Assembly (NCBI GenBank): GCA_013215445.1
Contig: JABSRA010000030.1
Coordinates: 1-49,507, forward strand
Reading direction: 5' to 3'
Source of the DNA: Oceanospirillaceae bacterium
GTDB lineage: Bacteria; Pseudomonadota; Gammaproteobacteria; Pseudomonadales; Balneatricaceae
Length of the DNA stretch: 49,507 nucleotides
Position numbers and translations under genes: made by a program
Notes under the pieces: model-generated
What the model was told of the DNA's origin: nothing
Databases searched by the model: none
Seen by the model: the letters and a program-made list of their open reading frames with translations, nothing else
Shown here: positions 19,095-28,310 of the stretch, in pieces
How positions within the stretch are numbered: the first letter of the stretch is position 1
Layout: each line of letters opens with the position of its first letter

Positions 19095-19540
19095 AGAAAA
19101 AGCGCTCCGCCAGGCTCTCTATTGTCGCTGATTTGGAGCAGCGAAAAAGAAAGGAGGCCGATAAGTTTTTAGCTGAGCATGTGAAGCGCGTTGAAAACGA
19201 CAAAACGCAACTACTACAGTTGGAAAATTATTTGCTAGAGTACCAAGCGGAATATAAACAGACTTGTGCCAAAGGTATCAGTGTGCAAAATTTGATGAGC
19301 TATCAGTCTTTTATGGTGAAGGTGGGCAACGTCATTGAGCAGCACAAAGTCTCCATGGAAGTGAATAAGCAGCAGTTGATTGAGGTAAAAAAATACTGGA
19401 GTCGTGTCTGTGCCCGTCAAAATGCGATTGACTCTTTAATTGTTAAGCTAAAGAAAAAAGAGCAGTACAGTGCTGATAAAGCTCTGCAGAATTTAATTGA
19501 TGAAGCTTCTCTGCGTAATTTTTCTAAGAACTTAAAATAA
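19091..19540 (+). CDS. fliJ: Flagellar export chaperone/stalk protein FliJ
   Basis: FliJ is the central coiled-coil stalk of the export ATPase ring and an escort for export chaperones. The 149-residue product is almost entirely helical and charged (LSIVADLEQRKRKEADKFLAEH near the start, RQNAIDSLIVKLKKKEQ near the end), with the length and composition expected. It starts with GTG overlapping the end of fliI. It is the last gene of the fliE transcription unit: the next gene, fliK, has its own promoter. Confidence 0.88.
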   Translation: MKKKRSARLSIVADLEQRKRKEADKFLAEHVKRVENDKTQLLQLENYLLEYQAEYKQTCAKGISVQNLMSYQSFMVKVGNVIEQHKVSMEVNKQQLIEVKKYWSRVCARQNAIDSLIVKLKKKEQYSADKALQNLIDEASLRNFSKNLK

Positions 19541-19617
19541 AGCTAAGGGCGTTCTTTAAACTGCGAAATTGAACGGGTGATGTTTTTCAGCATTCATCTA
19601 TTAGCTTAAATTTCTAG

Positions 19618-19634
19618 TTGGCACTAATATTGCT
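19618..19634 (+). promoter_or_regulatory. Near-consensus sigma-54 promoter of fliK
   Basis: TTGGCACTAATATTGCT matches the sigma-54 consensus (TGGCAC, 5 bases, TTGCT) with GG and GC exactly 10 bases apart. It ends about 37 bases before the fliK ATG, giving a leader of roughly 25-30 bases. This is the best promoter match in the window. Confidence 0.92.
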
Positions 19635-19670
19635 ATCAATACTGTATTTGGCTATTGATGGAATGTTAAT

Positions 19671-21731
19671 ATGGCGGCACCAATCTTACCTATCTCAATC
19701 CCAGTTGCGGCGGAGCTAACAGTTGCGCAGCCTGTTACTGCGGGTAAAACTGCCAATTCGTTTAAATCTGAGCTGAGTCGAGCCACAGAACAAGTTAAGC
19801 CTAAGGTTCAAGATAACAAGGTGGCCAATAAGCCCCCAGAAGCGTCAGTTAGTTCGCCTGTGGAGAAAAAAACAGTCACTGCATCGAGCGGTGAACAGAC
19901 GGTCAAAAATACTGAATCTAAAGAGATCGTGGATAAGCCTGGAATCGATAGTCAGCATCAAAAGGCCCCAGTCGATCAAGTATCTGAACAACAGCCGAAC
20001 CTAGTTAAAGAACCTGACAACGGACAGTCATTGCCGTTATCTGGCGAATTATTGCCGTATATTCATGCGCCGATAGTAGCAGTCGCTGATGAGGCTGTTG
20101 CATTTCAGGTGGATAAGCCGGTAGAGATACCGATTAATGTACCGCTAAACCCGCAAAAAATACCCGGCGCCGAATTTATTAGTAACATTGAAGTAGAAAT
20201 ACTCGATCCTAAAATTGCGCTAAACCCTGCTGCTAAAGTAACACCGCCAACGGTGGAAATGTTGTCAGTAGCAGAGCAGTTGGGGGCTAAAGAAAGTAGT
20301 GTCGTAACTGCAGCAACTGTAGAGCGACCTTTACCGGCAGTACCAGCAGTACCGATAGCTTTGGTCGATCCGAAAATAGTCACGGTTGCTAAGCTTGAGC
20401 AGCCTGCACAAACACCTGTACAAACTCCAGCACCCGTGTTGAATCATGTCAGCAATCAACTGCCGAGCGAATCAGTGAGGGCGGGAAATACGCCGCCTAT
20501 ACTACCGGTAGAGAATAACCCTAGTGCATCAATCAGTGCGCGGGATACAAATATAAAAGCGGTGGGGGTAGCGCCGCGTGAGATTACTGATAAAACACTG
20601 TCTAATAATGTAGCAACTGCCGTATTACCGGTTGAAGTGCCAGTTGCCGCTGAGCCTAAAGTCTTATCAGGCAGTAAGGTAAGCGTAGAAAATGCTGTCG
20701 CTGTAATGCCTGAAGTTGCAAGTGCAGCCCCTAGAGTTATACCCGCTATCGAAGTGCCCGCCTCTAAAGTCGATGCCGCGGACTCTCAAATACCTAAGAT
20801 AGACACCGCTGTCTCTCAGGTTCCTAAAATAGCTGTCAAGGTGCAATCTGATAATCAGCAATTTGCTAATGCTGAGGTGCAGCGAGAAGCGTTGAGCGTA
20901 CCTGTATCAGCAGCTAATGCGTCGGTAGTGGTAACGCCACCGGTAGCGGTGCGTGACAATCAGATTGAGCCTAATGCTGTTGCTGTCTCAGTGACACGGC
21001 CAGAAGATAAACCCGCTAAAACTCTAGATACAGGCAAGACAACAGTGGCGAGAGGGCCAGTCGAGCAGGTTTCCCAGCCCGTTACTCTAGCTACAATGAC
21101 TCCTGCTAGTATCAATCAAACTGAGCAAAGTCAGTCGCTTAATCAGTTGATCGATAAGATGCGAGCGGGTGTTGAAGCTGCTCGTCCAGAGCAAGAAGAG
21201 CTTGTGGCAACCAAGGCCATGACCGCTAAAACACCAGATGCAATGCAACAACTCAACAGCTTGCAAAATAGTTTACGAACGGCTAATCCGGTCCAGTTAC
21301 AAATGCCGATAGGCACCCCTCCGAACTCGCAAAATTGGAGTTCTGCCCTCGCGGATAAAGTATATATAGCAGCCTCGCAAAATTTAAGAGTGGTAAACAT
21401 TCAACTGGATCCACCCGAGCTTGGTGCCTTACAAATTAGGTTACAAATTTCCGGACCCGATCAACAGCTTAGTGCTTCCTTTACTTCCCCGCATGCAGCG
21501 GTGAGAGATGCATTAGAGCAACAACTGCCTAGATTGCGCGAGATGTTAGCAGAACAGGGAATTGAGCTGGGCGAGTCCTCGGTAAGTGACCAGGGAGCAG
21601 ACAATAGGCAAAATCAAGAGATAGAAGGGCGCTCGGGTTCTGGTGATTACGCCGACAGTGAGGAGGCTATTTTGCAAAATAATCCTTTGAATACTCAGGG
21701 CACGCTCTCTCTGGTTGATTTCTATGCATAG
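19671..21731 (+). CDS. fliK: Flagellar hook-length control protein FliK
   Basis: FliK is a secreted molecular ruler that stops hook growth and switches export specificity through FlhB. The 686-residue protein has the two expected parts. The first is a long, disordered, Pro/Val/Ala/Glu-rich N-terminal region with many repeated VPA, VEVP and SQVPKI-type patches. The second is a compact C-terminal FliK domain (LRVVNIQLDPPELGALQIRL, then FTSPHAAVRDALEQQLPRLREML and GIELGESSVSDQ). It is longer than the enteric protein (about 400 residues) but in range for polar-flagellum relatives. It appears to be a single-gene transcription unit with its own sigma-54 promoter and terminator. Confidence 0.93.
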   Translation: MAAPILPISIPVAAELTVAQPVTAGKTANSFKSELSRATEQVKPKVQDNKVANKPPEASVSSPVEKKTVTASSGEQTVKNTESKEIVDKPGIDSQHQKAPVDQVSEQQPNLVKEPDNGQSLPLSGELLPYIHAPIVAVADEAVAFQVDKPVEIPINVPLNPQKIPGAEFISNIEVEILDPKIALNPAAKVTPPTVEMLSVAEQLGAKESSVVTAATVERPLPAVPAVPIALVDPKIVTVAKLEQPAQTPVQTPAPVLNHVSNQLPSESVRAGNTPPILPVENNPSASISARDTNIKAVGVAPREITDKTLSNNVATAVLPVEVPVAAEPKVLSGSKVSVENAVAVMPEVASAAPRVIPAIEVPASKVDAADSQIPKIDTAVSQVPKIAVKVQSDNQQFANAEVQREALSVPVSAANASVVVTPPVAVRDNQIEPNAVAVSVTRPEDKPAKTLDTGKTTVARGPVEQVSQPVTLATMTPASINQTEQSQSLNQLIDKMRAGVEAARPEQEELVATKAMTAKTPDAMQQLNSLQNSLRTANPVQLQMPIGTPPNSQNWSSALADKVYIAASQNLRVVNIQLDPPELGALQIRLQISGPDQQLSASFTSPHAAVRDALEQQLPRLREMLAEQGIELGESSVSDQGADNRQNQEIEGRSGSGDYADSEEAILQNNPLNTQGTLSLVDFYA

Positions 21732-22070
21732 AGAAAACGTTTGTTGGTAACGTGCTTGATCTTATGAATATTTTCTTTTTAGCGCTTGAATCAATATTAG
21801 GCTTATAAATGAGCCTTTAGTAACTATTATTTAAATCAACTGGCTAATTGTTGACTCAATTGGCTTTTTTTATGTCTATTTTAGATTATTAAAATATATT
21901 TTTTATTAGATATCACTCTGACTAGATATAATTCGCTACAATGAGCTATATTTACGTTTTATAAGGGTTTATTGAATTCTTTCAGTCCTCAGGTTTTAAG
22001 TTCGACTGAGTACATTGAGATAATTTAGCGTAGAGCATTAAACCACTGCTATAGCATTGAGGGAATTACC
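21732..22070. other. Non-coding region between fliK and fliL
   Basis: It contains the fliK terminator at 21843-21871 and then a strongly AT-rich stretch that must hold the promoter of the fliL operon. I see no sigma-54 match with correct GG/GC spacing. A TACAAT hexamer near 21938 could be a -10 box but lacks a good -35 partner. Confidence 0.5.
21843..21871 (+). terminator. Intrinsic terminator after fliK
   Basis: An 8-base stem (GCTAATTG pairing with CAATTGGC, one G-T pair) with a 6-base loop (TTGACT) is followed directly by a run of seven T residues. It lies 112 bases after the fliK stop codon. Confidence 0.85.
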
Positions 22071-22565
22071 ATGGCTGAAGAAGATAAAGTAGAAGAGACA
22101 CCAAAAAAATCAAAAAAAATGCTTATTATCATTATTGCCGCAGTGGTCGTGTTATTAGGTGGTGGCGGAGCTGGCTACTTTTTCTTGATGGGCTCTGATG
22201 CTGAAGAAGTAGTCGAAGAAGTCCGCATGCCTGCAGTTTATACTAAAATACGGACTAAAAGTGGTCGGCCTATGTTCGTCTCCACTGTATTATCTGACGA
22301 TGACAGAACGCATTATCTGCAAGCCTATGTTGTAGCGAAAAGTCGAGACCCGCTGGTGGCACCCGCATTAGAAAAACATATGCCATTGATCGTATCTAAG
22401 TTAAATACTATGTTTTCGACTCAGGAATTTGCTAAGCTTAGCACCCTTGAAGGAAAACAGAATTTACGCGCTGATGCCACCAAATTGTTACAGGACATAT
22501 TGATGAAGCGTATCCAAATAAAAGGCGTAGAAGAAGTTCTGTTTACAAATTTTGTTATGCAATAA
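22071..22565 (+). CDS. fliL: Flagellar basal body-associated protein FliL
   Basis: FliL is a single-pass inner-membrane protein that surrounds and stabilises the stator. The 164-residue product has a lysine-rich cytoplasmic N terminus and one transmembrane helix (about residues 18-42, MLIIIIAAVVVLLGGGGAGY). The periplasmic stomatin-like domain ends in the conserved ILMKRIQIKGVEEVLFTNFVMQ. A GAGGGAA ribosome site precedes the ATG. It opens the fliLMNOPQR-flhB run. Confidence 0.94.
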   Translation: MAEEDKVEETPKKSKKMLIIIIAAVVVLLGGGGAGYFFLMGSDAEEVVEEVRMPAVYTKIRTKSGRPMFVSTVLSDDDRTHYLQAYVVAKSRDPLVAPALEKHMPLIVSKLNTMFSTQEFAKLSTLEGKQNLRADATKLLQDILMKRIQIKGVEEVLFTNFVMQ

Positions 22566-22627
22566 TACGAGCACTTATTATTAATGTTGAAAGTATTCAC
22601 TCGTTGTCTTAAAAGGCAGAAAAAATA

Positions 22628-23611
22628 ATGTCGGTCAAAGATTTACTGTCCCAAGATGAAATTGATGCACTATTACACGGTGTAGATGATACCGAGGACA
22701 GCAGTTCAGAAGATGAAGTTCATGCTGAGGATGAAGATGGCGTTCGCGTCTATGACCTAGCCAGTAATGAGCGGGTTGTGCGCGGCAGAATGCCGACCTT
22801 AGAATTAATTAATGAGCGCTTTGCCCGCAATGCCCGCAATAGTATCTATAACTTATTGCGCAGTGCCGCCGATGTGGCGGTAGAAGATATTCAGTTCCTC
22901 AAATACGGTGATTATATTCACACCCTCTATGTTCCCAGCAGCATGTGTGTGATGCGGGTCGAGCCATTAAAAGGCGCCGGTTTATTCATCATGGACGCCA
23001 AGCTTGTTTTCAAGTTGGTCGATTGTTTTTATGGCGGAGATGGAAGACATGCAAAAATTGAGGGCAGAGATTTTACGCCCACTGAAAATCGTCTGGTATT
23101 TAAATTATTAGAGTCGCTTTTCCAAGATTTAAGTGATGCTTGGGACCCAGTGATTAAACTTAAATTCAAACGTATTGGCCATGAAGTAAACCCGGGTATG
23201 GCTAATATGATCAATGGTTCAGATGTAGTGGTGGTCAGTACTTTTCAAGTCGATCTCGAAAGTGGCACGAGCGAATTTCATATCGTATATCCCTATTCCA
23301 TGTTGGAGCCCATTAAGGCTGATTTAGTCTCAGGTAGCCAAAAAGAAGAATCTACTGAAGATGAGCGTTGGCAACAAGATATGCAACGTGAAATGTTGAG
23401 GGCTTCCATTCCCTTAAATTTAACATTGACCGAGAGAGTTGTTACTCTGGCAGATATCGTTGAATTGCGCGCCGGAGATGTAATACCTGTTGATATTCCC
23501 GAAGTGTTAACGTTGAATGCCAATCGAGTCCCAGTATTTACTTGTAAACTGGGTACTTCAAGAGGTAATTTAGCCGTCAAAGTCATTGATAAAATAGATC
23601 ATTCTGAGTGA
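22628..23611 (+). CDS. fliM: Flagellar motor switch protein FliM
   Basis: FliM is the C-ring protein that receives CheY-phosphate and flips motor rotation. The 327-residue length is typical. The N-terminal CheY-binding motif is clear (LLSQDEIDALLHGV), followed by an acidic linker, the CheC-like middle domain (AGLFIMDAKLVFKLVDCFYGG) and the C-terminal SpoA domain (ADIVELRAGDVIPVDIPEVL). It is followed by fliN in the normal order. Confidence 0.97.
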   Translation: MSVKDLLSQDEIDALLHGVDDTEDSSSEDEVHAEDEDGVRVYDLASNERVVRGRMPTLELINERFARNARNSIYNLLRSAADVAVEDIQFLKYGDYIHTLYVPSSMCVMRVEPLKGAGLFIMDAKLVFKLVDCFYGGDGRHAKIEGRDFTPTENRLVFKLLESLFQDLSDAWDPVIKLKFKRIGHEVNPGMANMINGSDVVVVSTFQVDLESGTSEFHIVYPYSMLEPIKADLVSGSQKEESTEDERWQQDMQREMLRASIPLNLTLTERVVTLADIVELRAGDVIPVDIPEVLTLNANRVPVFTCKLGTSRGNLAVKVIDKIDHSE

Positions 23612-23670
23612 TGTTACATGTATTTAATAAGTTATAACCTAAACCTAATTGCCTGCGGTATGGAGTCAGC

Positions 23671-24108
23671 ATGAGTGATGAAAAAGATGGCGCAGTAGAT
23701 CAAAATGAAATGGCAGACGATTGGGCTGCCGCGATGGAAGAGCAAACGGGAGGAGAAGAGAGCGTAGATGTGGATATAGACAGTATCAATGACGCAGCCA
23801 AACCCGTTGAGTTGGATGAGCTTTCTGATGATGCTATTCCCCTGGGTGATCCAAAACTTGATGTGATCTTGGATATTCCGGTCACTTTGACCATGGAAGT
23901 GGGGAGTACTGATATTGCCATTCGTAACTTACTGCAACTCAGTCAGGGATCGGTAGTTGAGCTAGATAGAGTGGCAGGCGAGCCTTTAGATGTAAAAGTG
24001 AATGGCACCTTGATCGCTCATGGCGAAGTGGTAGTGGTCAATGATAAGTATGGAATTCGATTAACGGACGTCATTAGCCCTCAGGAAAGAATTAAACGTT
24101 TACGCTAA
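23671..24108 (+). CDS. fliN: Flagellar motor switch protein FliN
   Basis: FliN forms the base of the C ring and helps dock the export machinery. An acidic, poorly conserved N-terminal half (about 60 residues) precedes a complete SpoA domain (LDVILDIPVTLTMEVGSTDI, then LLQLSQGSVVELDRVAGEPLDVKVNG and LTDVISPQERIKRLR). Its stop codon overlaps the ATG of fliO. Confidence 0.96.
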   Translation: MSDEKDGAVDQNEMADDWAAAMEEQTGGEESVDVDIDSINDAAKPVELDELSDDAIPLGDPKLDVILDIPVTLTMEVGSTDIAIRNLLQLSQGSVVELDRVAGEPLDVKVNGTLIAHGEVVVVNDKYGIRLTDVISPQERIKRLR

Positions 24109-24575
24109 TGGGCAGTCATATGAACAAAGTGCTGATGAGTATTGGGTTAGGGTTGTCATCGTTCACTGAAGCTTATTCAGCTGAAGGAGCTGACAGCTCT
24201 GCCTTGCAAGCTGAATTATTGACTCCCTCTTCGATAGGAACTTCTATTTGGCAAATGGGACTTGGCTTGATCTTGGTGCTGCTGGTTATTTTTGCCCTGG
24301 CTTGGTTAATGAAGCGAGTAACGGGTATCCAAGGCGTTAAATCTCATATTAAGGTTATATCAGCGGTTAATGTGGGGGCCAAAGAGCGTGCTGTGCTCGT
24401 TGAAGTGGCTGGTGAACAACTACTGCTAGGGGTTACCAGTGGTCAAGTGAATTTACTGTATAAGCTTGATAAGCCTATTATTGAACCATCCGTTGATTTT
24501 TCCAACAGTTTAAAAAAAGCCAGTCTTAAATTATCTCAGCGCAGTGCTATGCCAGAAAAAGAGAATAGTAGATGA
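24108..24575 (+). CDS. fliO: Flagellar export protein FliO
   Basis: FliO assists assembly of the FliP export gate. The 155-residue product has one transmembrane helix (about residues 48-66, MGLGLILVLLVIFALAWLM) and a C-terminal FliO domain (IKVISAVNVGAKERAVLVEVAGEQLLLGVT). The ATG at 24108 overlaps the fliN stop codon; an in-frame ATG at 24120 is also possible. The N-terminal segment before the helix is short and might be a weak export signal. Confidence 0.9.
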   Translation: MGSHMNKVLMSIGLGLSSFTEAYSAEGADSSALQAELLTPSSIGTSIWQMGLGLILVLLVIFALAWLMKRVTGIQGVKSHIKVISAVNVGAKERAVLVEVAGEQLLLGVTSGQVNLLYKLDKPIIEPSVDFSNSLKKASLKLSQRSAMPEKENSR

Positions 24576-24608
24576 TACTCGCCCGTAAAATTTGTTACTT
24601 AAAAGGTT

Positions 24609-25358
24609 ATGCCATTAATGATTAAGCTGCTAATTTTTGGTTTTATGCTTATATTCTCGCAAATTTCAATAGCGGCTGATTTCGGTATTCCGGCGGTGAG
24701 TCTATCGATAGCTGAGGACGGCACGCAAAATTATTCGGTGACTATTCAGATATTAGCGCTGATGACCATGCTGACATTCTTGCCGGCTATGGTTATGATG
24801 ATGACCTCTTTTACCCGTATTATTATCGTTTTTGCGATATTGCGGCAGGCAATGGGATTGCAATCTACCCCTTCAAACCAGGTACTTGTCGGTCTGACCT
24901 TGTTTCTCTCCTTTTTTATCATGAGTCCCGTTTTAGATAAAGTAAATGAATTAGCGGTACAGCCTTACCTCAATGAAACGCTAGCCCCTTTAGAGGCGAT
25001 AGAGGCAGCACAGGGCCCGTTCAGGAAGTTTATGATGGCACAGACCCGAGAGTCTGACCTGAATTTATTTTTGAACATCGCCCATATTGACAATGTGGAG
25101 AAGCCAGAAGATGTGCCCTTTAATGTACTGGTGCCGGCATTCGTCACCAGTGAGTTGAAAACCGCTTTCCAAATTGGCTTCATGCTGTTTATTCCCTTTT
25201 TAGTGATAGATTTGGTGGTGGCGAGTGTCTTGATGGCAATGGGCATGATGATGTTATCACCGGTGATTATATCCCTTCCCTTTAAAATAATGCTCTTTGT
25301 ATTAGTCGACGGTTGGGCTATGATCATAGGAACACTCGCTTCTAGTTTTAGAATGTAA
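24609..25358 (+). CDS. fliP: Flagellar export gate protein FliP
   Basis: FliP is the main subunit of the export gate. The 249-residue protein starts with a cleavable signal sequence ([19 protein letters not shown], cut before ADFG), as in its relatives. It contains the family signatures [19 protein letters not shown] and [34 protein letters not shown]. It is followed 9 bases later by fliQ. Confidence 0.97.
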   Translation: MPLMIKLLIFGFMLIFSQISIAADFGIPAVSLSIAEDGTQNYSVTIQILALMTMLTFLPAMVMMMTSFTRIIIVFAILRQAMGLQSTPSNQVLVGLTLFLSFFIMSPVLDKVNELAVQPYLNETLAPLEAIEAAQGPFRKFMMAQTRESDLNLFLNIAHIDNVEKPEDVPFNVLVPAFVTSELKTAFQIGFMLFIPFLVIDLVVASVLMAMGMMMLSPVIISLPFKIMLFVLVDGWAMIIGTLASSFRM

Positions 25359-25367
25359 GGAGGATTT

Positions 25368-25640
25368 ATGACCCCGCAGTTCGTATTAGATCTTTTCGGC
25401 GAGGCATTTTGGACCGTTGTTATGTTGGTCACTATGATTGTACTACCCAGTTTATTGATCGGTTTAACAATTGCAACTTTTCAGGCTGCTACTCAAATAA
25501 ATGAACAGACCTTAAGCTTTTTGCCGCGTTTAGTAGGTATCATTTTTGTGATTATGATCATGGGGCCCTGGATGGTCACTAAGCTCACCGATATCTTTAG
25601 GATGGTTTTTTCTGCAATTCCCATCGTAATAGGGCTCTAA
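25368..25640 (+). CDS. fliQ: Flagellar export gate protein FliQ
   Basis: FliQ is a small two-helix export gate subunit. The 90-residue protein has hydrophobic helices at about residues 15-38 and 50-75 and the conserved LPSLLIGLTIATFQAATQINEQTLSFLPR segment. A strong AAGGAGG ribosome site lies before its ATG. Confidence 0.97.
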   Translation: MTPQFVLDLFGEAFWTVVMLVTMIVLPSLLIGLTIATFQAATQINEQTLSFLPRLVGIIFVIMIMGPWMVTKLTDIFRMVFSAIPIVIGL

Positions 25641-25643
25641 CAA

Positions 25644-26423
25644 ATGTTGGGTCTCGGCTTTCTGCAAATAGAGCAGATGGTAGGGGATTACCTATTGCCT
25701 TTTTTTCGCATCGCGGCTTTTATGATGTCGATGCCGTTGATCAGCACTCAGTATGTACCTAAAAATATACGCTTAATCCTGGCTATATCGTTTAGCTTAG
25801 TGATTGTTCCCGTACTTCCCGCGATTCCCGTGCTAGATGGATTGTCATTGTCTACTTACTTTTTAGTGATTGAACAAATGCTGATTGGGGTAGCGCTGGG
25901 TTTTAGCTTGCACGTTATGTTTCAGATATTTGCCATTGGTGGACAGATGATCGCCAACCAAATGGGCTTGGGTTTTGCATCGGTCAATGATCCGGCAAAT
26001 GGGGTGCAAATTGTCGTGGTCGGTCAGTATTATATGATGATGGCATTGATGCTTTTTGTGACGATGAATGGTCATTTAATCATGTTTCAAACCTTGGCGG
26101 ATAGCTTTACCATACTGCCTGTGGGGATCTCCGCCCTGGATCATATCAAGTTTCTTGATATCGTCTATTCGGCTACTTGGATGTTTCAATCCGCCGTGGT
26201 GATGGCATTGCCAGCGGTGACTTCGCTACTAATTGTCAATATTTCATTTGGAGTGATGAGTAAAGCGTCTCCACAATTAAATATTATCGCGATCGGATTT
26301 CCCTTTACCATGACATTAGGTATATTTATTACCTGGATGACATTTTCGGGATTTTTAAGCCAGTTTGAGCGATATCATGAGTATGCGCTGGCTTTTGCGG
26401 GTCAAATACTAATCAGCCCATGA
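25644..26423 (+). CDS. fliR: Flagellar export gate protein FliR
   Basis: FliR completes the FliP-FliQ-FliR gate. The 259-residue protein is strongly hydrophobic with about six membrane segments. Family features include FRIAAFMMSMPLIS, the EQMLIGVALGFSLHVMFQIFAIGGQMI segment and QMGLGFASVNDPANG. It begins 3 bases after the fliQ stop codon and is followed 7 bases later by flhB. Confidence 0.96.
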   Translation: MLGLGFLQIEQMVGDYLLPFFRIAAFMMSMPLISTQYVPKNIRLILAISFSLVIVPVLPAIPVLDGLSLSTYFLVIEQMLIGVALGFSLHVMFQIFAIGGQMIANQMGLGFASVNDPANGVQIVVVGQYYMMMALMLFVTMNGHLIMFQTLADSFTILPVGISALDHIKFLDIVYSATWMFQSAVVMALPAVTSLLIVNISFGVMSKASPQLNIIAIGFPFTMTLGIFITWMTFSGFLSQFERYHEYALAFAGQILISP

Positions 26424-26430
26424 GGTTCTA

Positions 26431-27570
26431 ATGGCAGAAGATAGCGGTCAGGAAAAAACCGAAGACCCCACCCCCAAGCGCCTCAAGGAGGCGCGAGACA
26501 AAGGTGATATTCCCCGCTCTAAAGAACTCAATACCTTGGTTTTGTTATTAGTGGCGTCTTCGGCTGTATTGTTTTTCGGTGCTACTGCTATTAGCAATTT
26601 GGCTGAGATGATGGCCGACAACTTTTCCCTGACCAGAGAGGAGATATTTGATACCAATTATATTATTATAAATTTTGGTTCCTCGGCACTAGAGGCTCTC
26701 TGGGCAGTAATTATTTTTATGCTAGTGGTGTTTATCGCCGCTATTGTCGGCCCAATTAGCCTGGGTGGTTGGAATATTAGCGCACAGGCAATCGCCCCAA
26801 AAGCAAGCAGAATGGATCCTCTCGCGGGGCTGAAAAGAATGTTTTCGCTAAAGGCGTTAGTGGAATTGGCCAAGTCAATCGGGAAGTTTTTGATTGTGAC
26901 GGGATTGGCATTATTTTATTTGGATTCGGTTAAGACAAATTTGTATTCCCTGGGGTCTATGGATGTCTTCGTGGCAATGTCAGAATCCATCCAGCTAATT
27001 GGTTGGGCATTTTTAATCATCAGTTTAAGTCTGATCATTATTGCGCTGCTCGATGTGCCCTATGTATTGTATGAATCGGCAGAAAAACTGAAAATGACTT
27101 TACAAGAAGTCAAAGATGAAATGAAAAACACCGAGGGAAAGCCTGAAGTTAAAGGTCGGATCAGGCAAATGCAACGTGAAATTTCACAGCGCCAGATGAT
27201 GAAGGATGTACCGGATGCTGATGTTATTATTACCAACCCAACTCATTATTCTGTAGCCATAAAATATGACGAGAGCCATAGAAACGCGCCTATCATTGTC
27301 GCCAAAGGCGCTGATTTTGTGGCCCTAAAAATTAGAGAAGTTGCCGAGGAACACGATATTCCAATATTGCAGTCTCCACCCTTAGCCAGAGCGCTCTACT
27401 ACAGTGCTGAAATTGGCGATGAAGTGCCCACTGGTCTATTCAAAGGGGTAGCTCAAGTACTCGCCTATGTATTCCAGTTGAAACGTTATAAGCAACAAGC
27501 TGCGAATAAGCCGGTGATGCCAAAAGGTCAAGATATTGAAATTCCTGATGAATTTCAACGCGATAATTAA
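26431..27570 (+). CDS. flhB: Flagellar export switch protein FlhB
   Basis: FlhB is the export gate protein that changes substrate specificity from rod/hook to filament after FliK acts. The 379-residue protein has the conserved N terminus (QEKTEDPTPKRLKEARDKG), four membrane helices, and the self-cleaving motif Asn-Pro-Thr-His at residues 269-272 within VIITNPTHYSVAIKYD. The gene normally next in line, flhA, is absent: a YHS-domain gene follows. The flagellar run therefore ends here. Confidence 0.97.
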   Translation: MAEDSGQEKTEDPTPKRLKEARDKGDIPRSKELNTLVLLLVASSAVLFFGATAISNLAEMMADNFSLTREEIFDTNYIIINFGSSALEALWAVIIFMLVVFIAAIVGPISLGGWNISAQAIAPKASRMDPLAGLKRMFSLKALVELAKSIGKFLIVTGLALFYLDSVKTNLYSLGSMDVFVAMSESIQLIGWAFLIISLSLIIIALLDVPYVLYESAEKLKMTLQEVKDEMKNTEGKPEVKGRIRQMQREISQRQMMKDVPDADVIITNPTHYSVAIKYDESHRNAPIIVAKGADFVALKIREVAEEHDIPILQSPPLARALYYSAEIGDEVPTGLFKGVAQVLAYVFQLKRYKQQAANKPVMPKGQDIEIPDEFQRDN

Positions 27571-27732
27571 CCTATCTGAATAGAGGTGATGTTCACACGA
27601 GCGTTAGGCTGTATCTGGTCTGTTATTTTTGTTTACTCGAATCCAGAAATTAATAGCAAGCGTATAAATTTACAAGACCTAGTTGTTGACCAACTGTGAG
27701 GCTAGTTTTCTAATGGTATTTTGGAGTGGATT

Positions 27733-28173
27733 ATGAGAAAAATAATATTACTATTGTCTCTGTTTTGGATAAATAACCTGTTTGCCGCTGACCCTGTGTA
27801 CACCAGTTTTTTTAGCAATAGTGCGTTAGGCGGCTATGATGCTGTGGCGTATTTTACACAGGGAAAACCTCAACCAGGTAAAAAGCAGTTTACCTTTAAA
27901 CACCAAGGGGTGAATTGGTTGTTTTCATCCGCGCAACATTTAGACCTGTTTAGGGCTAACCCGCAGCAATATGCTCCGCAGTATGGTGGTTACTGTGCTT
28001 GGGCGGTGGCAGAAAAAAATGATTTAGTCTCCGGCGATCCCCTGCGTTGGAATATAGTAGCGGGCAAGCTCTATCTTAATTACGATCAAGAAATTCAGAC
28101 TAAGTGGCAAAAAAATATCCCAGGATTTATTACTCAAGGGGATATCGCCTGGCCTAAGTTAGTGGCTCAGTGA
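27733..28173 (+). CDS. Secreted YHS-domain protein
   Basis: A 146-residue protein with a clear signal peptide (MRKIILLLSLFWINNLFA, cleaved before ADP), so it is probably periplasmic. The mature part is a YHS-type domain (GGYDAVAYFTQGKPQPG, FKHQGVNWLFSSAQHLDLFRANPQQYAPQYGGYCAWAV). YHS domains are small modules often linked to metal or heme-related proteins; the Tyr-Gly-Gly-Tyr-Cys motif is kept. The ATG at 27733 is preferred over an upstream TTG because it yields the signal peptide directly. Its substrate is not known. It is common as a stand-alone gene in marine gammaproteobacteria. Confidence 0.85.
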   Translation: MRKIILLLSLFWINNLFAADPVYTSFFSNSALGGYDAVAYFTQGKPQPGKKQFTFKHQGVNWLFSSAQHLDLFRANPQQYAPQYGGYCAWAVAEKNDLVSGDPLRWNIVAGKLYLNYDQEIQTKWQKNIPGFITQGDIAWPKLVAQ

Positions 28174-28282
28174 CATCACTGTCATACTTTTGATCGGGCT
28201 CACACAGCGACAACGATAGAGCTAATCTGTCTTGGCTGCTAACCCAAGTTCTAGATTAACGATTGATAGCATTTCAATTGAG

Positions 28283-28310
28283 CAACCAGCAACCAGCAAC
28301 CAGCAACCAG
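28283..28310 (+). repeat. Four tandem copies of the heptamer CAACCAG
   Basis: Four perfect 7-base units stand head to tail, followed by a decayed CAAGCAA copy. The unit is not a multiple of three and lies outside genes, so it is a simple repeat with slippage potential. Confidence 0.9.

Noticed and set aside
28283-28310. CAACCAG repeats as a possible CRISPR or iteron array
   Set aside because: Units are 7 bases, directly abutting with no spacers, and no cas or replication gene is near; it is a simple tandem repeat.
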